Under the pieces are notes generated by a model, which saw only the letters and a program-made list of their open reading frames with translations, did no database searches and was not told the DNA's origin. Shown here one piece after another: positions 51,460 to 61,215 of a stretch of 64,000 nt of DNA. Source of the DNA: Lamellibrachia columna (taxonomy: Eukaryota; Annelida; Polychaeta; Sabellida; Siboglinidae); the NCBI GenBank assembly GCA_963662155.1, contig OY759271.1, positions 1,338,132 to 1,402,131 on the forward strand. Reading direction: 5' to 3'. Numbering within the stretch: the stretch's first letter is position 1; each line of letters opens with the position of its first letter. A program made the translations under genes and the position numbers.

Positions 51460-51570
51460 TTCTACCATGAGGCCACACACAGTGAGACTGGACTGAAACA
51501 CCTGACGTCCTGGTGTCGTAACCAGGCACCAACCAGTGCTAGTGCCCAGGCGGTCAGCTCACACATCAAA
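51460..51570 (+). CDS. Plakin exon 4 of those seen
   Basis: This is a 111-nt exon (37 codons, phase 0/0) with donor GTAAGT. It reads FYHEATHSETGLKHLTSWCR, then a Ser/Ala-rich stretch ending AVSSHIK. Together with the end of exon 3 it forms YQQFYHEATHSETGLKHL, closely matching the plakin pattern Y-x-F-x-x-[DE]-A-x-[ED]-x-E-x-x-L-x-x-L at the end of a spectrin-repeat helix. The acceptor lies inside a minisatellite, and a second AG (gttacag at about 51429-51435) lies 25 bp upstream. Splice choice may therefore be sensitive to array length. I chose 51460 because it keeps frame and similarity. Confidence 0.75.
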
Positions 51571-51748
51571 GTAAGTGTCCACTTCTGCTTGACCGGTTTA
51601 TTCAAGTGGTCATACAAGTACAAGTGGTGATATTTGACTGGTGGATTAAAAACATACATAGCACTGAATTATAACCTAATTCCAGCATCATCCAATGAAA
51701 TGCTCCGCTAGGGTTTCTCTGACCTACATCCAGGGCAGTAATGTTCTG

Positions 51749-51873
51749 TGTGTGCTTGACCAGTAGCAGCTGATGTGTGCTTGACCAGTAGCAGCTGGTG
51801 TGTGCTTGACCAGTAGCAGCTGGTGTGTGCTTGACCAGTAGCAGCTGGTGTGTGCTTGACCAGTAGCAGCTGA
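51749..51873. repeat. 25-bp tandem array, 5 copies
   Basis: The unit is tgtgtgcttgaccagtagca plus gctgg/gctga, about 180 bp after exon 4. Confidence 0.95.
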
Positions 51874-53689
51874 TCTGACAAGCAATGTTCAGAAAATTTC
51901 CACTTTAATTTCTTATATCACAACTACACAAAATATTAATCGTGTATTAATAAATATACGATACGTGTATTAATTAATAATTTGAAGATATAAACAAACT
52001 TAATTTTGCGCATACAGTTTATTTGATGAGAAACTTGCTGAAGAACTTGCAACCTGATATATGATAGAATCACAATTATTTGCAGAAGAAATAAACCAAA
52101 ATCCTTTTGAGTCCACTGATAATAAAAGGATGCTTGAAGCTGTTTGAAAAATTGCCAGTTTGATTCAGTTTCTGACATCCCCTACTATTGCCCATGTTCA
52201 TTAAATTGTGTAGCAAAGCACCAGGAACTGCGTGATTTATTGAACATTTCTAAGATTGCTCCAATTACCAGTGTAGATTCTACGGTCTTCTTTGCATATG
52301 CAGTGACTTTAATCATTTTTATGTGACAACCTTATTTGATAGACATCTTGTGTGGGATGTCTCAGCATTGGATTACAACATTTGATCTAAAGCCTTGTAA
52401 AAGCATTGCACAGAGGCATGAAATCAGAGCCATGGTGACTTATGCAAATTGTGTATATAGAGTTCTAAACGTTTAAGAAATGGCAAATGTTAGCTTTGAA
52501 TCAGAGGAAGCATTCCTATCATAAAAAGTGGTTTCACTTTTCACCAATGTACTGATAAAAATGATGGATGTCCCCATGGGTGGATGATCCCGTCTTAGAT
52601 AAGTATGGTGAATATCAAGTTCCCTGATAGGAACATTAGTGGCCAGTCTTTGGTTTTCAACTAGATAACCGGGCATTGATAGCCATTGTTAGCAGTGGGC
52701 ATGTATGCATCATTTACTCCATATAAATATTATGCCTTCATTAGTTGATGCAGCTGTATAAAGGTTAAGACATATTTCGTATTTATAGCAAGTGTTTTTT
52801 CTTCTTGCATTAAATTTAGATTAAATTTAAAGTTCAGACAATGTGCATATAATTAAATGTATAGTATATGGTGTTATTATTTTAGACATTGTTACAGTTC
52901 ATAACAATCTGTTCCAATATTAGGGCAATAAAAAATCTCATAATGACAAACTAACATTTATACCAAATTCCACCAGACGCCAAAAGTGTATACTTGGATG
53001 TACCAATGTCTGCTTTGTTCATTTTATGAAATACTAAACACAAACATACACATACACTAAACACAAACACTAAACACAAACATACACAGCCACAAACTGT
53101 TTTATAGTATAGATGTTTGTCAATTAAAAGCAGCATGGTGTGTGGCTGAGGAGGGGATCACATGGTTATCTGGGAACAATTAATTATAATAGGAAAGACA
53201 TGAAAGGTCAGAGCGTCAGACAGGCTACCAACATCCTCCAGATTAATGCCAACTAATGCATCCAGACACCAGTACAGTGTGGCTTGGAGAAATGCATTTA
53301 TAACGTGTCTGCTAAAAAGATTGCCAATTAGCTAAGCTAGAAACATCCCCAGGGATGCTCTTGGAACCCTCTGTGGATGCTGCAGCCATCTGGACCATGT
53401 GACTGATTGACTGGTTAATTCACAAAGTCACTGGTTTTATTAATAAAATGACACCTTTGGGAACAGTGCGAACTTTCTTCTGCGATGATTATGTTTTTTC
53501 TCTGGTGTAAATCACAAATACATGGACATATTTCCATTTAAGGGCAATGTGTTGCATTACGGATTGTCTCTGTTTTGTGGAAATATTGCATGCCATCACC
53601 ACAGGGACAGCAGAACATGTTGTCAAAACAGTCTCGCTGTATAATTATGGTGATATTCATATTGGAAATGGACTTAAAATGCACCAAGT
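51874..53689 (+). other. Intron 4, early part; nothing recognised
   Basis: No exon or RNA gene. A short acacaaacatacaca-type repeat lies at 53036-53090. Confidence 0.5.
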
Positions 53690-54176
53690 GTGTTCATGTA
53701 AGCATTTGTGATCATGTATGTGTGTTCATGCAAGCATGTGTGATCATTTATGTGTGTTCATGCAAGCATGTGTGATCATGTATGTGTGTTCATGCAAGCA
53801 TGTGTGATCGTGTATGTGTGTTCATGCAAGCATGTGTGATCGTGTATGTGTGTTCATGCAAGCATGTGTGATCGTGTATGTGTGTTCATGCAAGCATGTG
53901 TGATCGTGTATGTGTGTTCATGCAAGCATGTGTGATCATGTATGTGTGTTCATGCAAGCATGTGTGATCATGTATGTGTGTTCATGCAAGCATGTGTGAT
54001 CATGTATGTGTGTTCATGCAAGCATGTGTGATCATGTATGTGTTCATGCAAGCATGTGTGATCATGTATGTGTGTTCATGCAAGCATGTGTGATCGTGTA
54101 TGTGTGTTCATGCAAGCATGTGTGATCATGTATGTGTGTTCATGCAAGCATGTGTGGTCGTGTATGTGTGTTTCTT
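53690..54176. repeat. 30-bp tandem array, about 16 copies
   Basis: The unit tgtgttcatgcaagcatgtg plus tgatcatgta alternates with a tgatcgtgta variant. The CpG-bearing variant (cgtg) and its TG/CA-like counterpart (catg) differ by a transition compatible with CpG deamination. Confidence 0.95.
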
Positions 54177-55364
54177 TGTGAGCTCCAATACAAACATGAG
54201 TGGATTAAGCTGATATAATTATATGATATGACTATGACTATACTGTAATGTGAATGCTTAATCTTGAAAGATGCATGCACTCATTGAACTCACAAACAAA
54301 GTTACCAAACACAACATATATTAACACTTCCATTATGATAATATGTCATGCACTTGTTTATTTCTAATGAGTGGCAAATGATTTGCACACCACAAAATAT
54401 GACGTGTTGTTAAATAAGAAACAATTCAAATTTTAAATACAAAAATACATTATTGGTTTAATATATTGAATTAGTTGCTAAATATGTATACATGCATGTA
54501 CATTATTTGATTTATTAAGCATACAAGCCCTAATTAATGTACACCGCCTTTTTTAATCAGCAGGATCCATAATTATTGTAATTTGACTAGTGTGGAACAC
54601 ATGAAAAGTTTCGCCATCTGGTGTTAGACAGTTGGCACCACTTTTCAGTTGTTCTACACTTGTCACAAATGACACCACTAGTGTTAAAGAGTTATTTTAT
54701 TATCTAGAGAAAAATGTTGGTGTATGCTTATAAGAACAGATTCCATGACATTTTACATGGCCCATTTTTTGTGCATACTGTACGGTTGTTAAGTAGAATA
54801 CGGTATGTATCAAAATACTGGACTGACTCTGTGTGTTCTATGAAAAAAGGATATGTATTTAATTTCTGCATCCATAGCACACGAATGACACACACACTAG
54901 TTATATGTGGGTTTTCAGCCTTGAAACATGTCCAGACGGTGTCCTAGTAATCTAGGATTAGTGTGGAGTACCACTTCAATATCTGTTTGATGTTCATGCA
55001 TGCATGGATTTGCATGAAAGTGCAGCTTATCGTGCATATGCAACCAATTAAGTTGATGATTGGCTGTCAGAAAATGGCTTCATCAGTGGGATATAGGCAG
55101 GGCAGTCAATTTAATTGTTTGATCAAATCTATTAGGTAATGGCTGAAATGCGATTATTTTTCAAAAATGTTTCACAAACAGAATGGATGTGGACACTCTG
55201 CTGCAATGTTGAGCCTATAAACCTTAAAGAATATGTACTGGTCATTAATTTTATTTGTGCAGAAATTATATAATTGAATAAGACATGGAGAAAATGTAGC
55301 TTTTGTAAACCACTCAAATGTACTAACTGAATGTACAAACAAAAGTCTGATTCCACTGCATGTT
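54177..55364 (+). other. Intron 4, late part; nothing recognised
   Basis: AT-rich, CpG-poor. No exon recognised on either strand. Confidence 0.5.
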
Positions 55365-55600
55365 TAACAAGATTTAACCAGATTTAACCACATTTAGCAA
55401 GATTTAACAATATGTAGCAAGATTTAACAAGATTTAGCAATATTGGACACAATTTAACACAACTTAACAAAATTTACAATATTTAACTAGGTTTCGCAAG
55501 GTTTAACAATATTTAACAAGGTTTAACAATATTTAACAAGGTTTAACAATATTTAACAAGGTTTAACAATATTTAACAAAGTTTAACAAGATTGAACAAG
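55365..55600. repeat. Degenerate gatttaacaa/ggtttaacaatatttaacaa array
   Basis: It begins with variable 10-11-bp gatttaacaa units and becomes a regular roughly 21-bp unit (ggtttaacaatatttaacaa) at about 55500-55580. Confidence 0.85.
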
Positions 55601-55655
55601 ATTGCCACCCAAAGCAACAAGCTCCAGATGACAAGTAGACAAGGAAGCTTCAACT
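55590..55655 (+). repeat. Dispersed repeat family copy 3
   Basis: The segments gattgaacaagattgccacc, aagcaacaagctccagatga and caagtagacaaggaagctt match the copies at 14467 and 17005. This copy lies in intron 4, directly after the tttaacaa array. The gattgaacaag start of the family resembles the array unit, so the array may have grown from its left edge. Confidence 0.6.
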
Positions 55656-55682
55656 TAGACTTCTATCTTTAATAACAGAGAC

Positions 55683-55912
55683 ACAGTCCTCGTGTAATAT
55701 CAATATCACCCAAAAGGTGACATCAATATCACCCTAAAATTGACATGAACGTCATCCTTAATGTTACATCAATATTATACTAAATGTGACATCAATATCA
55801 CCCGAAACGTGACAACATTATCATTCTATGACATGACATCAGTATCACTCTAAATGTAACATCAATACCACTCTAAACTTGACATCAATATCACCATGAA
55901 CATGTATCATTC
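55683..55912. repeat. Degenerate acatcaatatcaccctaaatgtg array before exon 5
   Basis: About nine diverged units of 23-27 bp (gacatcaatatcaccctaaa) end about 35 bp upstream of exon 5. The divergence shows that it is older than the other arrays. Confidence 0.85.
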
Positions 55913-55947
55913 TAAATGTACAGGCATTACAAAAGACCTGTTTGCAG

Positions 55948-56094
55948 GAGAGTCTGCGACACCTGCTGGTCTACCAGGTGAAGGTAGACGCCCTGTATGC
56001 TCACTGCGACACCATCGTCCCAGTCCCCCTGCGCAAACAGCCCGTCGACATCCCTCTCAAGGTGAAGGCCATTGTCAACTATGATGATGAGCAG
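55948..56094 (+). CDS. Plakin exon 5: end of spectrin repeat and start of SH3 domain
   Basis: This is a 147-nt exon (49 codons, phase 0/0). The acceptor is gacctgtttgcag and the donor is GTAAGT. Residues 1-24 (ESLRHLLVYQVKVDALYAHC...) complete a spectrin-repeat helix. VPVPLRKQPVDIPLKVKAIV then NYDDEQ is the linker and first SH3 strand. In plakins the equivalent linker is a V-x-P-L-[KR] stretch followed by [IV]-x-[VA]-[KE]-A-[LVI]-x-[DN][YF]. The usual ALYDY motif of SH3 domains is altered here to AIVNY, as is normal in plakin SH3 domains, which lack a canonical proline-peptide groove. This is the most recognisable exon, together with exon 6. Confidence 0.85.
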
Positions 56095-56139
56095 GTAAGT
56101 TCCTTCAGTGCTCCTAAATTCCAGGATCACAGAGTCTGT

Positions 56140-56365
56140 GCAGGAATATCTTCTGGCATCCATAGCACACAGGCCATTTTTTTGGGCCACTTTCACAGAC
56201 AGCGGAACTGCATTGCACACATTGTATAGTGCATCAGTGGAAATCCTGTCCATCCAACGATGTCGGGTGATGGCACGAAGTTGTTTGCGGCGGCAGACAT
56301 CGAGCTTTTCAGAACAGCCTTTGGAGCTGCCCAGCTGTTACTGTTCTACAGCATCAGTGACACGC
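56140..56365 (-). pseudogene. Antisense LINE C-terminal fragment in intron 5
   Basis: The minus strand reads EKLDVCRRKQLRAITRHRWM then DRISTDALYNVCNAVPLSV and K. The order KLD-x-x-x-x-[KR]-x-LR, then R-W-x-D-RI-x-N/T-x-x-LY, then PLS is the familiar post-reverse-transcriptase region of many LINE ORF2 proteins. The sequence then decays and frameshifts, and a stop lies upstream in the Q-stop-QLG segment. It is opposite in orientation to the host gene, as intronic LINE copies often are. Confidence 0.6.
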
Positions 56366-56836
56366 AGGTTGCATTGTACAAGCTTAGTTGGGCACATCCA
56401 GGTACCGGGTAGTTTTTTGGGACCCTATCTTCATCTGTCGTCTGGGGTTTAACTTAGTGCTGTCTTGACAGGGATACTTAGCTATTACCCACTTAGAAAA
56501 CACACCTGAACCGTGACCATATGTGAAGCGCAGTGAGGCTTCCAAAAGAAGCTGTGTTGGCGAATAGGTCGGTCTCGGTAAATTGTAAAAACGGGCATGC
56601 AATACGTTGAATGCTTTCAGACATTATGTTGGCGCACTCCAGTTTCCAGGAAAACTAGCAGTTATTGTAGATGTTGATGTGAAACCAGAGTTTTATAACC
56701 AATCAAATATACATATATCATCACTTTAAATTCTACATTGCAGAATGGCAATTATTTATGTAAGTTGATATGGCCATGCAGATATGTTGTTGGAACTTTA
56801 AACTGTGTTCACAGCCTCTTCTGGGCTGATCACTAC

Positions 56837-57193
56837 AGAACACTAGGAGTAAAAGACAGAACACCAGGAGTAAAAGACAGAACACTAGGAGTAAAAGACA
56901 AAACACTAGGAGTAAAAGACAGAACACTAGGAGTAAAAGACAGAACACTAAGAGTAAAAGACAGAACACTAGGAGTAAAAGACAGAACACTAGGAGTAAA
57001 AGACAGAACACCAGGAGTAAAAGACAGAACACTAGGAGTAAAAGACAGAACACCAGGAGTAAAAGACAGAACAATAGGAGTAAAAGACAGAACACTAGGA
57101 GTAAAAGACAGAACACCAGTAGTAAAAGACAGAACACTAGGAGTAAAAGACAGAACACTAGGAGTAAAAGACAGAACACTAAGAGTAAAAGCC
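56837..57193. repeat. 21-bp tandem array, 17 copies
   Basis: The unit agaacactaggagtaaaaga plus c (variants caccagg, cactaag, caatagg) occurs in intron 5. Both strands read open because the period is a multiple of three. Confidence 0.95.
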
Positions 57194-57826
57194 AACAGAG
57201 ATAACAGACAGACATGTTGTGATAACTGGTTATGCATCATGTACTGCTGTCAGAAAACACAATTGTACTTGTGTTGTTTTAATGATTTAAATGTGCTTTC
57301 ATGCACCATTAAACTAATGGCGCAATCATATAGAAATAATTAATGAACAATGCACGATGCCAAAGATGTCCCATTTCTGCTATTTACTGCTCTACCGTGC
57401 TTTGTTATTTGAGTGCAGTTCCATAATACTCCGTCAAAAATCTGTGTTGCTTTTTTAGACTTGACCCATTGGTGCTCATAAACAACTGAGTGTTGCTAAA
57501 TTTAGATTCATCATGCAGTTGTTTTTTTTCTACCTTTAAGTTTGTTTGTTGTGTAAAAAAGAGTTTTAACTAAGAGTGTTACAAGCAACTTCGCACTGGC
57601 GTATCAATTAATGTATTACAGAATTGTATGATATTCAGAGAATTAAGCATTTTGAAAGTATTCTAAAATCTTAATACATTATTATAAAACACGCCAATCA
57701 TGATGCTTTGCCATTAAAAATGTGTCACCTCATTGAACATTTGTCATTGTGAATGTGCATACCTGATGTGTTGTCACATGGTCCAATGGCATGTCACATG
57801 ACCCAATGGCATGTCACATGTTTCAG
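57194..57826 (+). other. Intron 5, end; nothing recognised
   Basis: AT-rich. The phrase caatggcatgtcacatg is doubled at about 57783-57820, just before the exon 6 acceptor. Confidence 0.6.
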
Positions 57827-57889
57827 GTGAAACTAAGCAAGGACGAGGAGTGTCTTCTGTTGGACAACTGTGAGATCACAAAATGGAAG
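57827..57889 (+). CDS. Plakin exon 6: core of the SH3 domain
   Basis: This is a 63-nt exon (21 codons, phase 0/0). The acceptor is cacatgtttcag and the donor is GTACGT. It reads VKLSKDEECLLLDNCEITKW plus K. The pattern [IV]-x-[IVL]-x-K-[ND][ED]-E-C-x-L-x-DN-x-x-x-x-KWK is highly characteristic of the SH3 domain of MACF1/dystonin/Shot, and distinguishes this gene from periplakin or desmoplakin. The following exon, which should supply the last SH3 strands, was not found before 64000. Confidence 0.85.
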
Positions 57890-57951
57890 GTACGTAGAGA
57901 TATTAACATATATGTGCCTTCGCAAATGTGAAATTCTGTGGGGTGCACTGG

Positions 57952-59143
57952 CAATGTGGTTGGACCATCAGACTCTCGGTAGAGAGGACCATTGTTTGAC
58001 AATGTGGTTGGACCATCAGACTCTCGCTAGAGAGGACCAGGGTTTGATAATGTTGTTGGACCATCAGACTCTCAGTAGAGAGGACCGGGGTTTGACACTG
58101 TGGTTGGACCATCAGACTCAGTAGAGAGAACCGGGTTTTGACAATGTGGTTGGACCATCAGACTCTCAGTAGGGAGGACCGGTGTTTGACAATGTGGTTG
58201 GACCATCCGACTCTCAGTAGGGAGGACCGGTGTTTGACAATGTGGTTGGACCATCAGGCTCTCAGTAGGGAGGACCAGTGTTTGACAATGTGGTTGGACC
58301 ATCAGACTCTCAGTAGGGAGGACCGGTGTTTGACAATGTTGCTGGACCATCAGACTCTCAGTAGGGAGGACCAGTGTTTGACAATGTGGTTGGACCATCA
58401 GACTCTCAGTAGGGAGGACCAGTGTTTGACAATGTTGTTGGACCATCAGACTCTCAGTAGGGAGGACCGGTGTTTGACAATTTGGCTGGACCATCACACT
58501 CTAAGTAGAGAAGACCAGTGTTTGACAATGTGGTTGGATCATCAGACTCTCAGTAGAGAGGACCGGTGTTTGACAATGTGGTTGGATCATCAGACTCTCA
58601 GTAGAGAGGACCGGGGTTTAGCAATGTGGTTGGACCATCAGACTCTCAGTAGGGAGGACCAGTGTTTGACAATGTGGTTGGACCATCAGACTCTCAGTAG
58701 GGAGGACCGGTGTTTGACAATGTGGTTGGACCATCAGGCTCTCAGTAGGGAGGACCGGTTTTTGACAATGTGGTTGGACCATCAGACTCTCAGTAGGGAG
58801 GACTGGTGTTTGACAATGTGGTTGGACCATCAGACTCTCAGTAGGGAGGACCAGTGTTTGACAATGTGGTTGGACCATCAGGCTCTCAGTAGGGAGGACC
58901 GGTTTTTGACAATGTGGTTGGACCATCAGACTCTCAGTAGGGAGGACCGATGTTTGACAATGTGGTTGGACCATCAGACTCTCAGTAGGGAGGACCGTTG
59001 TTTGACAATGTGGTTGGACCATCAGACTCTCAGTAGGGAGGACCGGTGTTTGACAATGTGGTTGGACCATCAGACTCTCAGTAGGGAGGACCGGTGTTTG
59101 ACAATGTGGCTGAACCATCACACTCTAAGTAGAGAGGACCGGG
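57952..59143 (+). repeat. 48-bp minisatellite, about 25 copies, from SINE tRNA head
   Basis: The unit caatgtggttggaccatcag continues actctcagtagggaggaccg and gtgtttga. It corresponds to the tRNA-like segment from the D-arm (tggtt-ga-ccatcagactc) to the first part of the B box (ggtttga). Only the final copy continues into an intact ggttcgaatc. One unit near 58109 lacks three bases. The 16-codon periodicity yields the long open frame 58138-59229, which is not a gene. Confidence 0.95.
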
Positions 59144-59375
59144 GTTCGAATCTTCTTGCTATCATTTCGAAGCTTGGGCAATATTTTATCGCTCCATGTT
59201 GCATAAGTATAATATATGTGAATGAGTAGTTTTCATGCAGTAATTGCAGCATGGCTGAATGCTTCCCAGATAAATCTAGTTGGTGTTAGAAGGTCTCCTG
59301 GAGGGTGAAGGGTAAGACATTTTGAGCGGTCCCAATGACTGGAGACCACACTATATAAGAACTAATCTTTTACTA
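57952..59375 (+). mobile_element. SINE copy whose tRNA head is amplified into a 48-bp array
   Basis: The downstream part (59140-59375) is an ordinary SINE: a B-box-like gttcgaatc at about 59145, the body tttcgaagcttgggcaat, cagtaattgcagcatggctg, the module aggtctcctggagggtgaag, and the end ctatataagaact. Upstream, instead of one A-box region, there are about 25 copies of it (57952-59143). The element begins about 60 bp after the donor site of plakin exon 6. Confidence 0.8.
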
Positions 59376-61009
59376 TTTTAAAACACATGTTTATTCCATA
59401 TTATATTTGTGAATTATGTGATTTGGTGGAAAGAATGAAGACTACGTATGTAAGGTTCAAGCAGGACAGACTCATTGAGCAGCTCAGGTTCAATCTGCTC
59501 TCACAGAGCACATGCAATGTCACCTGGCTTGTCGAACCACACCGACTTGGAAAGGTTGTTTTAAGGAGAACATCTGGCATGTGACCCTTGACTGGAGAGA
59601 TGCTGGTTTCTTGTCTTTTCTTGACTTGTTAAATTTTACATTGTTTACCTCTCAAACCAGGCATGTAATGTCCATAGTATTCACCGTAATAGGCTGTTAA
59701 ATCATGTATGTCAAGTACTACTTTCTGGCTTGTACAGCCATGTACAACCATGTACAACCATGTACAGCCAGGTAAAGCAGACCAAATACTATTCTCTGGC
59801 CTGTACAGTGAAGTTTGCCAAGTATATGATGTCATGTGAGTCAAGGACTGTTTTCTGGCTTGTGCCAGTAAGTGGTGTTGCGAAATATTCTAACAGTTGG
59901 ATTATTGGGTAACTGATAAAATAATGCTAACCTTTTTTTTACATATAAACTGTGCTTTTAAAATTTACAGCAGTTATTTTATTAAAAAAATATACACCAA
60001 TTAAAATGTAGGCGATACCAGTTAAAATGCAGGCTACTTCAAGAGATAGCTTGGTGCTATTTGAAACGTCTGTCATGTCGCACTTCCTTAGATTTTTGTT
60101 CTCCTTCTTAAGTGTTTCCCTTGGGGGAGCTGCAGCCCTGCATCTCCAACCCCTTCAGCACCCATCGTCCCCTCTTCTCTATTTTAAAACACTTCTTCTC
60201 TTGGTTGTATAAATAATTACCTGGCTCGGCATAACTTCTGGTACATACATTGGCATTGTATGTTAGGAAGTATCAATTCTTTATTCCCTGTGACTTGGAA
60301 ATCTATATGGGCCAAAGTAAATGATTGGCTGTTCAGCACATTATTGGTCCTTGTCTAACAATAGGTAACAATTTAAATATTTTTGTCATGTAAAATTTTT
60401 TTAAACGTTTTATTGTTTAGTTATTTATTATTCCAAAGAAAGTGAATTTTATTTTAATTGCAAAAACAATTAAACATATCATAAAAACAGTATTACGTTA
60501 CAAGCTTCACACAATTAAGACAATTGTACTCATAATTTGAATATATATTAATATACATAAATACATTTTAAAATTACCCCAGAATAACATGTGGATTTCT
60601 ATAACACTTTGCATACTTGTTTATCAAATAGGTCAACAACATGCGCGCATGATCTGATGTGGAGGTTCACCCGCCATTTCATAGAAAGATTTCCCTCTCT
60701 TATTATTATGACTACATTACTGTTCACAGAGACACTAGGTCTGGGCTGCATCAGAAGTTTGAACCCACAAACCTGATGATACCACTTTGGTGTCAGACCC
60801 ATTAATTTCAGACAGGCCCCATTAATCATTCGAGCAGTTGCTGCATCCAGCCAGTCTTTCATTACCCAGTATATTGCAAGTTGTCAAGTCATGATGCAAA
60901 AGTTCCTGGTTGTTAGACATTTGATGGTGTATAACAGTGATGCCATGGACTATCATAGGTCTGGCCGCTATCTTCCTCCCACAGTATCGAAGCCCAAGTA
61001 AAGTGGGGG
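59376..61009 (+). other. Intron 6, part; nothing recognised
   Basis: There is a small agccatgtacaaccatgtac repeat at 59735-59775. A phrase at about 60205, ttgtataaataattacctgg, resembles the SINE body and may be a remnant. No further plakin exon was recognised. Confidence 0.5.
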
Positions 61010-61215
61010 GGGGTGTGGTAGCTCGTTAGTGAAAGCTACTGTTAATTGAGAGGACATTGCTCGAGTCCACCTGTTGTCGTTTCGAAACTCGGGCAGTTTT
61101 ATTTACCCCTCTTTGCCAATGTCTTACTGATGAGACACTAAAAACCGCGGGTCCCATTTTTACCTGGTGTTTAAACAAAGGGAAGTAAAATAACCCACAC
61201 TGGGGTAAATATGTA
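61010..61215 (+). mobile_element. Possible old tRNA-SINE relic
   Basis: The sequence tgtggtagctcgttagtgaa, then a B-box-like ctcgagtcc, then ttgtcgtttcgaaactcggg is arranged like the SINE head and body of the better copies (ctgccgtttcgaagctttgg). Similarity fades after about 61100. It is preceded by a run of G. Confidence 0.5.

Larger units (their letters stand above)
26127..57889 (+). other. Partial spectraplakin-family gene (MACF1/dystonin/Shot-like), six exons
   Basis: Six exons join without frame correction into about 201 residues. They correspond to the part of the plakin domain that runs through spectrin-repeat helices into the inserted SH3 domain. In animals, spectraplakins are giant cytoskeletal linkers that bind F-actin through N-terminal CH domains and microtubules through a C-terminal GAR region. 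The plakin domain connects to junctions and membranes. Only the plakin segment is in this window: no CH-domain exon was found upstream, and the gene continues beyond 64000. Exon lengths are 72, 114, 96, 111, 147 and 63 nt, all divisible by three with phase-0 introns. Introns are about 16.4, 7.2, 1.5, 4.4 and 1.7 kb. Classical plakins such as periplakin share the fold. The SH3 segment KDEECLLLDN...TKWK favours the MACF1/dystonin branch. Confidence 0.8.

Noticed and set aside
56733..57215. 160-codon hydrophobic LLLVFCL frame resembling membrane segments
   Set aside because: It is the minus-strand reading of the 21-bp array at 56837-57193, with no independent support.
58138..59229. 363-codon open frame of WLDHQTLSRED repeats, with matching minus-strand frames
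   Set aside because: This is a translation of the 48-bp SINE-head array. The period is a multiple of three, so both strands stay open.
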